A DNA stretch of 64,000 nt from Megascapheus bottae. Lineage: Eukaryota; Chordata; Mammalia; Rodentia; Geomyidae. Position 1 is the stretch's first letter; every line of letters starts with the position of its first letter. Positions 43,126 through 53,389 of the stretch are shown here, piece by piece. Below the pieces are notes generated by a model. The model made no database searches. It was not told the DNA's origin and worked only from the letters and a program-made list of their open reading frames with translations. The translations under genes and the position numbers were made by a program. The stretch covers positions 2,533,501 to 2,597,500 of the forward strand of contig JANJXV010000128.1 of the NCBI GenBank assembly GCA_024803745.1, in the 5' to 3' direction.

Positions 43126-43424
43126 TCTGCCCCCTCAGATTAGAGAGCATGATCTCACAGGGACTTTGCCAGGGCTTGCTCAGAACCGCAGTTTTCCGAT
43201 CAAATGAGTCATTTTAAGAGGGCCGCTTTACTCCAATTAAAAGCAACAAGGTAGTCAACACTGAAGTTTTTAAGCCTAGTGTTACCTGGAGCTTGTGAAG
43301 GACAGAAGTTAACATCTGACAGACTTGTAAGAATCGTTCTCCTTCTCTATGGGCCTGCTGGAAATCGTTACAAACAAACAAACAAAAACTTATAAGGGCA
43401 AACTGAAATGGCATTTAAACAATC

Positions 43425-43720
43425 TGTTGGACCCTTGGGGGTCGTGAGGGCAGCTGAAATGGCAGCAGAGACCATCCCTCTTCTCATCAATGGCTGTGCA
43501 ATGCTAACTGTGCCTGCAAGATGGCGACTGAATCCCAGGCTCCACCAGCTACAAATATTTCTCTTCCCCTATCTATAACAACCCCAACTTGCTTAGGTTC
43601 CAGCATAACCTCTCTGGTGCCCGCCCAGGGGGTTTGCCCTGAAGTGAACGCCAATAAACTTTCCCTTGCCTTTACTTACCCCCATGTCTGTTGGATAATA
43701 TGGAGACTTTGCCAAAAAAT
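43425..43720 (+). repeat. LTR-like repeat, related to 40030-40260
   Basis: 'tgttggacccttgggggtcg' start, 'atctataacaaccccaac' and AATAAA near 43651 support an LTR. Related parts recur at 40.0-40.3 kb. Boundaries approximate. Confidence 0.6.
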
Positions 43721-44335
43721 CCCACAGACATCCAGGATGAGGGAACAAAGGAAGACTTTAATGCCCAGAAAGGGACCAGCAGACTGGTCCCCCATAGCTG
43801 AGCAAATGGGAAGAAGCACAGGCTCTTGCTGGGGTGACCTGTGTAGTCTGTGGGAAATGGACTGGTCACCTGATCCCCCAGGGGACCTCTAGCAGTAGTA
43901 GAGTGTTGGCAATCTTACCGGGCAGCCTGGTGATAGTTCAGCCCCAGGGGGCTGTCCTACACCAATGGGGGGCTAGGTGATTCTAATGAATGTTCCTGAT
44001 GTTGCCTAGGGAACAAGCATGCTGGCTGGTGAGAGAGTTCTGAGAGGCCACCAGGCCTGCACTGTCTTACTCAGTGTCTCTCCTCATCTCGAACCCTCAC
44101 ACACTCATTTTGGCAGTCCTACTTTTCCTTTTTTTTCCACTTGGAAACAAACATGGAGGACAATCTCACTTCTAAATTTTATCCAGAAGCCCGTTTCTAA
44201 TTAAAGAAACAAACAAACCAAAAACTTTTACTAATCTTTGCTTTACCATTTTATATGTTAGCCTTTATTTGCCTTTGAAGAGTTCTTTGTAGGCTCAAGG
44301 CACTCCCCTAGCCTCCAGTCCTCCTTTTATTTTAT
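43720..44335. other. Non-coding, no gene recognised
   Basis: Possibly further remnants of the adjacent LTR family. Nothing firm. Confidence 0.4.
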
Positions 44336-44339
44336 TTTA

Positions 44340-44535
44340 ATTAAATTAATTAATTTATTTTTGCCAGTCTTGGGGCTTGAACTCAGGGCCTGAGCACTGT
44401 CCTTGGGCTTTCCTCAAGCCGAGAGCTTTATCACTTGAGCTACACCACCACATCCGGCTTTTTCTGTTTGTTATACCAAGGAGACTAACGCAAATCTAGG
44501 CAAGCACCCTACCTTTAGGCCAAACTCCTGGACCC
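44340..44535 (-). repeat. ID-like SINE, minus strand
   Basis: Reversed unit 'tttgccagtcttggggcttgaac' to 'aggccaaactcctgg', with an internal deletion in the head. Confidence 0.8.
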
Positions 44536-44789
44536 AGGCATACTTTTAAAAGAGACTTTTATTTATTTATTTGTTTGTTTATTTATTTATTTATTTTGTA
44601 GTCTGAGTAACTGCCTAGAACTCCATTAACAGGTTGAAGTCAAACAACAGGTTTTTTTTTCCTTAATGCAAGAAGTACAAACATCAAATTTTAAAAATAT
44701 ATTTATATAGATAGATCCAATTGCAAAACAGCACTGAAACCAAATTATCACACTGAAACATTTTAAATCCTCCATTAATTCTTTTTCAA

Positions 44790-45040
44790 AAATTCTTTTT
44801 TTGTTTTTATGGTCATGGGGCTAGAACTCTGGGTGTAGGTATTGTCCCTGAGCTCTTCAGTCAAGGCCCTTGACCCCTTGACCCCTTGAGCCACAGCCCC
44901 ACTTCCCATTTTCTAGTGATTAATTGGACATAAGAGTCTCAAGGCCTTTAGTGTCCGGGCTGGCTTTGAACTTTGATCCTCAGATCTCAGCCTCCTGAGT
45001 AGCTAGGATGACAGGCGTGAGCCACTGTGCCCAGCCAAAA
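44790..45040 (-). repeat. B1-dID composite SINE, minus strand
   Basis: 'atggtcatggggctagaactc' through 'gatgacaggcgtgagccactgtgcccag'. Confidence 0.85.
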
Positions 45041-45624
45041 ATTCTTTTTAAAGACATCCCCAAGGGAAATTTTCAAAATACCAGTCACATCACCCATTTT
45101 ACCATCAGGTTTCCAGTGCCAGTCTGTCAGGAAAAGAGGGTGAAGATGGTCCATTCAGCCCATCCTACTAGGTTTAGAGAACAGCTTTTGTGCCAGGTTA
45201 TTGTCTTCCACCATGCGGGGACTCCCCATAGAGCCTGTTCCACTATGGTAATCAGAGCCACACCTTTGCTAGTTCACCTCTCACCCCCAAAGATAGTACA
45301 GGCCTAACCTAACTTTTCCTTGGCACTTGATTACGTAAAGAGTTTTAAACAGATAGGCAAAGTTTCTGACTGTGAAAAACAAACCTTCACATTTAAATTA
45401 TGAATGCTTATTTCTGCTACTTATCCTCAAATTTAGCAAAGAGAAATAAATCCTAAATCCTCTGATGCCTTTTGTTAAACCAGATAACTTAATTATAATG
45501 TAAAACTTGATTACAATGTAAACCGCCTTATGCATTCTATATAATACCAGATGTTTTTTCAAGTGCAAATTATGAAATCCATAGAATAATCTTTTAACTA
45601 GTTCCTCTTTAAAACAATGCAATA

Positions 45625-46685
45625 GCAAAGACATAGCTACTAAAGTAGAAAGACAATCAAGCAACTGGGAAAAGATATTTACCAATAATTCATCAGACAA
45701 ATGCTTAATATCCAATATCTACAGGGAACATAAAAAACTAATCCCCCCTAACCCAACAAACCAATCACTAAATGGGCAAAGGCACTAAAGGGAGACCTAT
45801 CAAAAAAGAGGTTAAAATGCAGAAAAGCAGATGAGAAAATGCTCATCATCCATGGTCATAAAGGAAATGCAAATGAAAACAACCGTAAGATACCACTTTA
45901 CCCAATCAGAATGGTAACTATTCTGAAGGCAGACAACAACAAATGCTGGCAGAGATGTGGAGAAAGAGGAATCCTACTGCACTGCTGCTGGGAATGTAAA
46001 CTAGTTCAGCCACTCTGGAAGGGAGTGTGGAGGTTTCTCCAAAAACTAAAACTAGACCTTCCCTATGATCCCGCCATACCACTCCTGGGCGTCTACCCTG
46101 AGCATCATAAGCCGGATATGATAAGGACACCTGCTCAGCCATGTTCATCTCTGCACTATTCACAATAGCCAGGCAGTGGAAACAATCCAGATGCCCTCCT
46201 GCAGATGAATGGATACAGAAAATGTTGTATATTTATAAATGTAATTCTACACAGCCACCAGACAAGATACAATAATGGCATTCACTGAGAAGTGGATGAA
46301 TCTAGAGCAAATCATGTTGAGTGAGATAAGCCAAGACCAGAACAAAAGACACATGGTCTCCTTGATGTATGGATATTAGTTCCGAACAGTACAAGAGCGA
46401 TGACTCAATATTTGGGTACTCAAGGTCAGTGAGAGATATAAATATAACTACATAGACAAAAATCTATGATGAGATATATATTCTATAGACATATGATATA
46501 TTATATAGACCGATATGTATTTATGACATACAAACTCTCAGCTTAATTTTATTTTTAAATTTACGTGCCAATGATTGCATATACAGAATCCATTCTTGAA
46601 TACTTGTTTGTTAAACTTGACATATGAAATATGATGTAAAAAAGTCAGTGTCACTAAAAAACCTTTTAATAAAAAAATGAATAAC
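45625..46685 (+). mobile_element. L1, 5'-truncated, with ORF2 3' end and 3' UTR
   Basis: ORF2 C-terminal sequence runs from 45.65 to about 46.4 kb. The Cys-rich segment CWQRCGERGILLHCCWEC is open at 45839-46168. The 3' UTR and A-rich end follow. An 11-bp target-site duplication, acaatgcaata, lies at 45614-45624 and 46686-46696. Removing it rejoins a retroviral sequence similar to 18361 onwards. Confidence 0.88.
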
Positions 46686-47675
46686 ACAATGCAATAATTC
46701 TGTAAGACATTTGAAATACCCAAACCCGATCACTTTTCTTGAGCTTTAGACTCAAATTTTTTGTGTTCAAGAAGAAATTCACCCATTGTTTTATACAGCA
46801 TGCAGATAATTTAATCTTGAATATGTTCACTCATGTGAACATTCACACACATTCATTCTCACAAAGATCTTAAAGCATGCAAAATTAATACCCGCTGTAT
46901 AGCCATATATGTTCTGGGACTTTTAGTGTCAAGAGATTTTTTTGGGGGGCCAATCTTACTCTTGCTCATGACAACCAAGTTTTAAAATAAAATTTCTTAA
47001 CAAAGTCCCAATTTAGACCATTTTACATACCAATTTACACTGGGGCCAAATTTAAACCTGGGGAAACCAAGACTGATGCCTTTGTCCTGTCTTCAGATTG
47101 TCACTTTAGCCAGGTTGGTAGAAAAAAAAAACAAACCCAAACTAGCTGCCTTGCCTTACCTATGCCCACCGCAAATGCAGCCATGGGAGAACCAAGCCAT
47201 ACCAGGCCTGTGACCCATCCCAGCTGTGGCTGCAACTTTAATTCCCCAGAAATGTCCAAATAAATAATAACAAAGACACGGGATCCATATTCAGGACTGG
47301 TACCAACTTCAAATAACAACAACAAAGAAAAAACAAAAGACAGGAGACCTTGTCAAACAAGTGAATTACCCAGGGAAACAGAAATCAAAACCACAAGACA
47401 GACAAGACACAATAAAAATGAAAATAGACGTGAGGTGTCAAGAAGCAGACCAGATTCCTGCTTCCACTGGACTGACCGGGGCATCGGAGAGTGGGTGGCG
47501 TGTCCAGCTTTCTCATGCACAGTAGACAGACCGGACTCACCTCCACAGACCCACAGCCTTCTCGCTCACCACACCAAGGACAAAGCTCAAGGGCCTACAC
47601 AGGCAGCTCAGTCTTCTGCTGGGAGGAGGCCGGTGGCAGGCCTGTACCCCTGGGACGGTGGTCCTCACATCCCCT

Positions 47676-47693
47676 ATTCTGGATGAGCCCCCA
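47676..47693 (-). other. Primer-binding-site-like sequence, tRNA-Pro type
   Basis: The minus strand reads TGGGGGCTCATCCAGAAT, which matches the usual tRNA-Pro primer site at 16 of 18 positions. It lies 2 nt from the LTR start. Confidence 0.75.
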
Positions 47694-47695
47694 AG

Positions 47696-48118
47696 TGTCG
47701 TGGGGTCCTGTTCCAGGAATAATGAGAGCAGTCAAGTCACAACTGGGAACAGATAAGATGTTTTTATTGAGTGAGAAATGTCTGATGCATCAGATGACAC
47801 TGAGGTCAGGATCCCAGAATGTCACACCAGACTATGTCTGGGGGTTTCTTTAAATCCCAGAAACCACAGGAAAATCCTAGCCTACCTAATTAACATATTT
47901 TACCTTCTGAAAAATATGTAATCGTACACAATGAGCATCTTACAAGTGTGAGTCATACAGAGCAAACCAGCTTCAGGACAAGTACCCGTTCCAACCAAGT
48001 TGAACACATATGGCTTTATGGTGGGGTTAGCTGGAAAACTTTTAGCTTCAATCAGTAGAATAATATTGACATTACAAATAATATTGGCAATACTAAAAAT
48101 TGGAACAAATTAAAACAA
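47696..48118 (-). repeat. LTR of the tRNA-Pro-type element
   Basis: Starts TGTCGTGGGG. AATAAA on the minus strand is near 47763-47769. The right end is uncertain; a CA at about 48118 is the best guess. Confidence 0.6.
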
Positions 48119-48144
48119 CAAGTCATTTACTCCATTTCAAAATC

Positions 48145-49455
48145 CCCACCATGTTTTCTTACCATGGTGACGTGTCCAGAAATTCTTCATTCTGCCATGG
48201 AAGTCAACGACCGTCCAGGAACAGTTCCCACATTTAAAAAGGAAAACTTCACTAACCCGCACCTCCATCTGGTAGGCCTGCTGGATTTTGGGGAGTCTGG
48301 CATCTCAAGTCTTGGGGCTCCACACCCCACTTTGGGTCACCCACTATCCCAGAGTTCCTGTCGATTTCTAGTTGTTTCTATGTCTTCTGTACCCTTCTTT
48401 TTCTACTTTTTCTTCTATTCAGTTTCCCCCAGGAAGCATTTGGTGTTCAAGCAACCCCAGCAGGTGTGTCACAAGGTCTCCACCTCTCCATTTTGCCCTC
48501 ATCTGAACTGAAGGTGGGGGACCCCTAAGCCCTGGCCCCACATGAGAGCTCAGGCTCCACCCCTTTCTCACCACAAGTAAGTCTAGGGTTTAGATGACTG
48601 ATGTTCATTTCTTGGTGCAGGAAGTGGAGGGGAGGAAGTTGAAGAGGCCAGGCGGAATAAAACACACACCAGCCTAACAACCCGGTAGAGCCCATAGACT
48701 CCCTCCCTCCTGGGGACAACCTGAGATTCAGGTTATCTGCCATCCTGCCCTGCACCCCAAGTTGGAGGACAGAACCTGGGGTTTCCAGGGGACATGCCTC
48801 CTGGTCTGGGAGTCTATTTTTCGGAGCCCTATTATTTATTTATTTAATTATTTAGTTTCCCCCCCCCCCAGGGATACCCCAGGAACTTTATTTTTGTACA
48901 GAGTGACTATTCTGCAATATGACCTCAGAGGGACAGTTATCCTGCATAATCCAGTACTTTTTTTTCCCTGTGCATCATGGGATTGAAGTTGGCCTAGGCA
49001 CTGTCCCTGAGCTCTTCAGCTCAAGGATACCTCCCTACCCTTGAGCCGAGCCCCACTTCCCATTTTTTTCGAGGTTAATTGGAGATAAGAGTCTCAGGTC
49101 CTTTTGTGTCCAGGCTGGCTTTGAACCTTGATCCTTAGATCTCAGCTTCCTGAGTAGGTAGGATTACAGGCAGTAGTCACTGTGCCTGGCTATAGTAAAT
49201 TTTTTTTAATTGCTATCTAGCCGCCCTCAGTTCTCATAAACTGTAACCTTTGTTCCACAAAACAACAACCAAAAATGGAATTTCAGAGAATTTCAGAATA
49301 GAAAAGAACCATTAGCACTCAGAAACGCCACACTTTCCATGTGTTATTTTTTACTTCCTTGAAGAAGTCGTGCGCCAGGGCTCTCTTTCCACTTCATGCA
49401 ATATGTTAACAAAACTGGCAACCAGAATCATTTTCTCCACTCACTACACAGGAAA
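48145..49455. repeat. Local duplication, copy 2
   Basis: Counterpart of 35165-36510, in the same orientation about 13 kb away. It carries a B1-dID SINE (48965-49195) absent from copy 1 and lacks the ID-like SINE of copy 1. It ends close to the GT microsatellite at 49501. Confidence 0.8.
48965..49195 (-). repeat. B1-dID composite SINE inside duplication copy 2
   Basis: Reversed unit from 'catgggattgaagttggcc' to 'aggattacaggcagtagtcactgtgcctgg'. Copy 1 has no SINE here. Confidence 0.82.
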
Positions 49456-49498
49456 CCTAACCAACACTGCCTCCTTTGAAATATTTGTTGCTCATTTC

Positions 49499-49500
<2 letters not shown>

Positions 49501-49587
<87 letters not shown>

Positions 49588-49650
49588 CAGAGACAGAGAG
49601 ACAGAGAGAGTCAGAGAGAAAGAGACAGACAGAGAGGAGAGAGAGAGCTA
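49501..49650. repeat. (GT)n-(GA)n-(GACA)n compound microsatellite
   Basis: A perfect GT run of about 46 bp passes into GA and AGAGAC units. Confidence 0.96.
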
Positions 49651-49654
49651 GGAA

Positions 49655-49840
49655 ATTTGAAATCAAGGCCTCATGGCTCGAGTCTGGAGACTTTACTCCA
49701 TGAGCCACGCCTCCAGTTCAGGTTTTCTGCTGGTTCATTTGGAGATCAGAGTGTCGCAGACTTTTCCTGGCTTTGAACCCTGATCCTCAGGATCTCAGCC
49801 TCCTCAGTGGCTGGGATTCCAGGACTGAGTCAGTGTAAGG
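49655..49840 (-). repeat. B1-dID SINE, minus strand, diverged
   Basis: Reversed pieces: 'ttgaaccctgatcctcaggatctcagcctcctcagtggctggg', 'atgagccacgcctcc'. Confidence 0.7.
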
Positions 49841-49849
49841 TGTGGGGTG

Positions 49850-50200
49850 AGACTTTTTTAAAGAGCACACAGGGAGAAATGAGGTATAGAGGGAGGTGAA
49901 TTGGGGTACGCTTCAGTGGCACTGAGTCTGATTGCCAGTGGGGATGGCTGGGGTGAAAGCTGAACTGGGGAGTCCGTGGGAATTGTTAGCAGGGCTTGTG
50001 CTGCAGGTTTGGGCAATTCTGCATCCGTGGCCTTCATTGGCTAGGCACGTGGTGTGTGTGTGCAGGGAAGTGGTTCCTGACAGCGGCCTGACAGTTGCAG
50101 GGGTAGGTAGATAACGTGACATAGGTTAACCACCATGAGCAAAGATATGGGAAGACACCGTAAATTCAGAGTTCACAGGGTCTCTGAGAACAAATTACAG
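49850..50200. other. Non-coding, no gene recognised
   Basis: Unique sequence; nothing supported. Confidence 0.45.
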
Positions 50201-50204
50201 TTAA

Positions 50205-50445
50205 ACTCCTAGAGCCCGAATGGGGGGCTTACGCCTGTAATCCAGATACTCCAGAGGCTGAGATCTGAGGATAGAAGTTCAAAGCCAGCCTAGGCAGGAA
50301 AGTCCATTAGACTCTCTTCTCCAATGAACCTCCAGATAAACAGTAGTGGTGCTGTGACTCAAGTAATAGAGCACCAGCCTTGAATGAAAAACCTCAGGGA
50401 CAGCACCCGGGCCCCGAGTTCAAGTCCCAACACTGGCACACACAC
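50205..50445 (+). repeat. B1-dID composite SINE
   Basis: 'ggggggcttacgcctgtaatcc' head through 'gagttcaagtcccaacactggcac' tail. Confidence 0.87.
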
Positions 50446-50532
50446 AAAATATGGGGAGACTGATACTCACTCGGAAACCCAAGGATGTTCAAGTGTGCTG
50501 AATAGCTGGGAATACAGGAATGAGCCACCCTC

Positions 50533-50686
<154 letters not shown>

Positions 50687-50732
50687 GTGTTTGTATGGCT
50701 ATAAATTAATTACAAGCAGTAGCAAAGCCTGG

Positions 50733-50848
50733 TTTCTTTGGAAGCCTGGAAATGGTACTGTGGCTCAAGTGGTAGAGCTATAGTCTTGAAAAAGTCCAAG
50801 GACAGGGCTCAGGCCCTGAGTTCAAGCCCCAGGAATGGCAAAAAAAAA
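50733..50848 (+). repeat. ID-like SINE, 3' half
   Basis: 'ggaaatggtactgtggctcaagtgg' to 'aggaatggc' plus A-tail. Confidence 0.8.
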
Positions 50849-50849
50849 A

Positions 50850-50948
50850 AGTCTCAGGGACTTTAGTGCCCAGGCTGGCTTTGAACCATGATCCTTAGGT
50901 CTCAGCCTCCTGAGTAGCTGGGATGACAGGTTTGAGTGGTGCCGGGCT
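50850..50948 (-). repeat. B1-like SINE half, minus strand
   Basis: 'tttgaaccatgatccttaggtctcagcctcctgag'. Lies tail to tail with the preceding SINE. Confidence 0.75.
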
Positions 50949-50949
50949 T

Positions 50950-51225
50950 CAATACCATTTTCTATGATCCAGGACCCAGAGACCCTGTAAGCCAGACCCA
51001 GAGACACACAGGCTGCATGGCTTCTTTCATTGATGGCACCAGAATGTGCCTAGAAATGTACAGATAACCACAGTGGATAGTAACATAGAAAAAGAAATGG
51101 TATTGGACAGGATACGTTATACAGGATTCTAGGCATTCACTCCCACTGAAACTCTAGGAGAAAGATCCTCAGTTGGGAATCACAAAGGTGAAAACTCATC
51201 TTGTGAAGCAGGAACAGAACTCACA
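50950..51225. other. Non-coding, no gene recognised
   Basis: Unique sequence; nothing supported. Confidence 0.45.
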
Positions 51226-51227
51226 GA

Positions 51228-51420
51228 AGGCCAGGAGTGTGGCCTAGTGGTAGAGTGCTCGCCTAGCATGCATGAAGACCCGGGTTCAATTCCTCAGTAC
51301 CACATACATAGAAAACGCTAGAAGTGGTGCTGTGGCTCAAGTGGTAGAGCTCTAGCCTTGAGAAAATCCAAGGACAGTGCTTAGGCCCTGAGTTCAATGC
51401 CCAGGACTGCCAAAAAAAAA
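51228..51420 (+). repeat. ID-like SINE, full length
   Basis: 'aggccaggagtgtggcctagtgg' to 'ccaggactgcc' plus A-tail. Confidence 0.9.
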
Positions 51421-51522
51421 TCTATATCTATATCTATCTGTTTGTCTATCTATCTGTCTGTCTATCTATTTATCTTTCTATCTATCTACCTATTTATCTA
51501 TCTATCTCTCTCTCTCTCTAGA
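51421..51522. repeat. (TATC)n microsatellite at a SINE tail
   Basis: Interrupted TATC/TGTC units directly after the A-tail, ending in TC repeats. Confidence 0.95.
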
Positions 51523-51654
51523 GAACAAAGATATGGAAAGATGCTTCTGAGGAAAATGACTTTGCCCAGGCTCTGATGTCAGATGTTAGCTTCCAGAATT
51601 CTGAGTAGGGAAATTTTTGTATGAGTCAACCAGTCTGTGGCATTTTTATTTATT

Positions 51655-51895
51655 TCATTTTTTTGGTCAGTCATGGGGCTTGAACTCTGGGCCTGGGCAC
51701 TGTCCCTGAGCTTCTTTAGCTCAAGGCTGGCACTCTACCACTTGAGCTATAGTGCAACTTCTGGTTTTCTGGTGGTCCATTGGAGATAAGAGTCTTATGG
51801 GCTTTCCTGCCGGGGTTGGCTTTGAACTGTGATCCTCAGATCTCAACCTCCTGAGTGGCTGAGATTTCAGGTGTGAGCCACCACCGGTAGCTGAC
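51655..51895 (-). repeat. B1-dID composite SINE, minus strand
   Basis: 'tcagtcatggggcttgaactc' through 'ttcaggtgtgagccaccaccggtagctg'. Confidence 0.88.
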
Positions 51896-51915
51896 TTAAA
51901 AATCATGACTTTTGA

Positions 51916-52120
51916 TGGCCGGGAGTTTGGCCTAGTGGTAGAGTGCTTGCCTAGCATCCACAAAGCCCTGGGTTCAATTCCTCAGTACCACCTACACAGA
52001 AAAAGCCAGAAAAGTAGAGCTGTGGCTCAAGTAGTAGAGCACTATCCTACAGCCAAAGAATCTCAGGGACAATGCCCAGGCCCTGAGTTCAAGGCCCAGC
52101 TCTGGCAAAAAAAAAAAAAA
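51916..52120 (+). repeat. ID-like SINE
   Basis: 'tggccgggagtttggcctagtgg' to 'gctctggc' plus A-tail; the flanks share 'aatcatgacttttg' and 'aatcctgactttttat'. Confidence 0.88.
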
Positions 52121-52287
52121 TCCTGACTTTTTATTTTCACGACAGTTAGTATACAAAACCTCAAAAATTGAGATTTCTTCTGTGTGGGGAGGCGGGGTTC
52201 TGCTTAGACCTTGACTCTGTACGATTTCCTCACGTTTCTCTTCTTTCTGAAAGAATCATTCAAACAGGTTATTATAAGAATAGAAAG

Positions 52288-52495
52288 CCGGGCCGGGAGT
52301 TTGGCCTAGTGGTTAAAGTGCTTGCCTAGCATGCATGAAGACCCGGGTTCGATTCTTCAGTACCACATACATAGAAAAAAAGCTGGAAGTGGTGCTGAGG
52401 CTCAAGTGGTAGAGCTCTAGCCTTGAGAAAGTCCAAGGACAGCGCTCAGGCCCTGAGCTCAAGTCCAAGACTGGCACAAAAAAAAAAAAAAAAAA
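52288..52495 (+). repeat. ID-like SINE, full length
   Basis: 'gggccgggagtttggcctagtgg' to 'agactggc' plus long A-tail; the flanks share 'agaata(g/a)aaagcc' (52278-52290 and 52495-52507). Confidence 0.92.
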
Positions 52496-52499
52496 GAAT

Positions 52500-52732
52500 A
52501 AAAAGCCAGGCACTCATGGCTCACCTCTGTCTTCTTAGCCACTCAGGAGCCTGAGATCTGAGGATTGTGAATAAAAGCAGCCCAGGAAGAGAGTCCACGA
52601 GACCCTCGTCTCTCGTGAATCACAGAAAAAGCTGGCCATGGAACGGTCGCTTCAGCGGCAAGAGCAGCAGCCTTGAGCAACAGGAAGCTCAGGGTCAGAG
52701 CCAGGCCCTGAGTGCAAGTCCCAGGACTGGTA
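52500..52732 (+). repeat. B1-dID composite SINE
   Basis: 'aaaagccaggcactcatggctc' head through 'gagtgcaagtcccaggactgg'. Confidence 0.85.
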
Positions 52733-52734
52733 CA

Positions 52735-52925
52735 GGCCAGGAGTGTGGCCTAGTGGAAGAGTGCTTACCTAGCATGCATGAAGACCCGAGTTCAATTCCT
52801 CAGTACCACATACACAGAAAAAGCCTGAAATGGTGCGGTGGCTCAAGTAGTAGAGCCCTAGTCTTGAGAAAGCTCAAGGACAGTGCTCAGGCCCTGAGTT
52901 CAAAACCCAGGATTGGAAAAAAAAA
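52735..52925 (+). repeat. ID-like SINE
   Basis: 'ggccaggagtgtggcctagtgg' to 'ccaggattgg' plus A-tail. Confidence 0.88.
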
Positions 52926-52987
52926 TCAAAAGTTCAGGGGTTCAGGGATAGTGCCCAAGATCTCAGTTCAAGTGTCAGGTATGCACC

Positions 52988-52988
52988 A

Positions 52989-53031
<43 letters not shown>

Positions 53032-53047
53032 GTAGTAGTAATAATAA
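52988..53047. repeat. (AAT)n microsatellite
   Basis: About fourteen AAT units with AGT interruptions near the end. Confidence 0.95.
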
Positions 53048-53231
53048 AGCAAGACTCTAGCATTTCAGACCTTCAGTTGAATGTTCTCGGGACCAGCTCT
53101 GGTCATGTGTGGGTTGGGCCAAGACAGACATCAAACCATGCACACACTGAATTTCCGCTGGCTGAGTGTTTCTGTCCCCCCTGAGCCTGGACGCTGTCCT
53201 TTTCTCTAGAAAATCACCTCTTCCTCCAGGC

Positions 53232-53322
53232 ATGGCCACCCCGGTAATTTATGCGGATTTAAATCTGCCCAGAGCCCCTGAGTGCGGTAGTGTTATTGCG
53301 TCCTCTCTCCCTCCCCCTCCAG
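53232..53322 (+). CDS. KLRB1: KLRB1-like exon 1 (cytoplasmic tail)
   Basis: 91 nt from ATG to donor GTAAGT, ending in phase 1. It encodes [14 protein letters not shown]..., the family start, with an ITIM-like tyrosine at residue 7. The ATG sits in 'ggcatggcc', a fair initiation context. Confidence 0.9.
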
Positions 53323-53358
53323 GTAAGTGGATTTATTGTTTTGCTATTTGGGTTTTTG

Positions 53359-53389
<31 letters not shown>

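Larger units (their letters stand above)
45590..48118 (-). mobile_element. Deleted retroviral element with tRNA-Pro-type primer site, split by L1
   Basis: An LTR begins at 47696 with a primer site beside it. Farther left, 46697-47320 is similar to the non-coding region 18350-18760 of the inner provirus ('gttcactca..tgaacattcacacacattcat', 'ccatattcaggactggtacca'). No gag, pol or env frame remains. The element extends left of the L1 at least to 45600; both ends are approximate. Confidence 0.65.
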
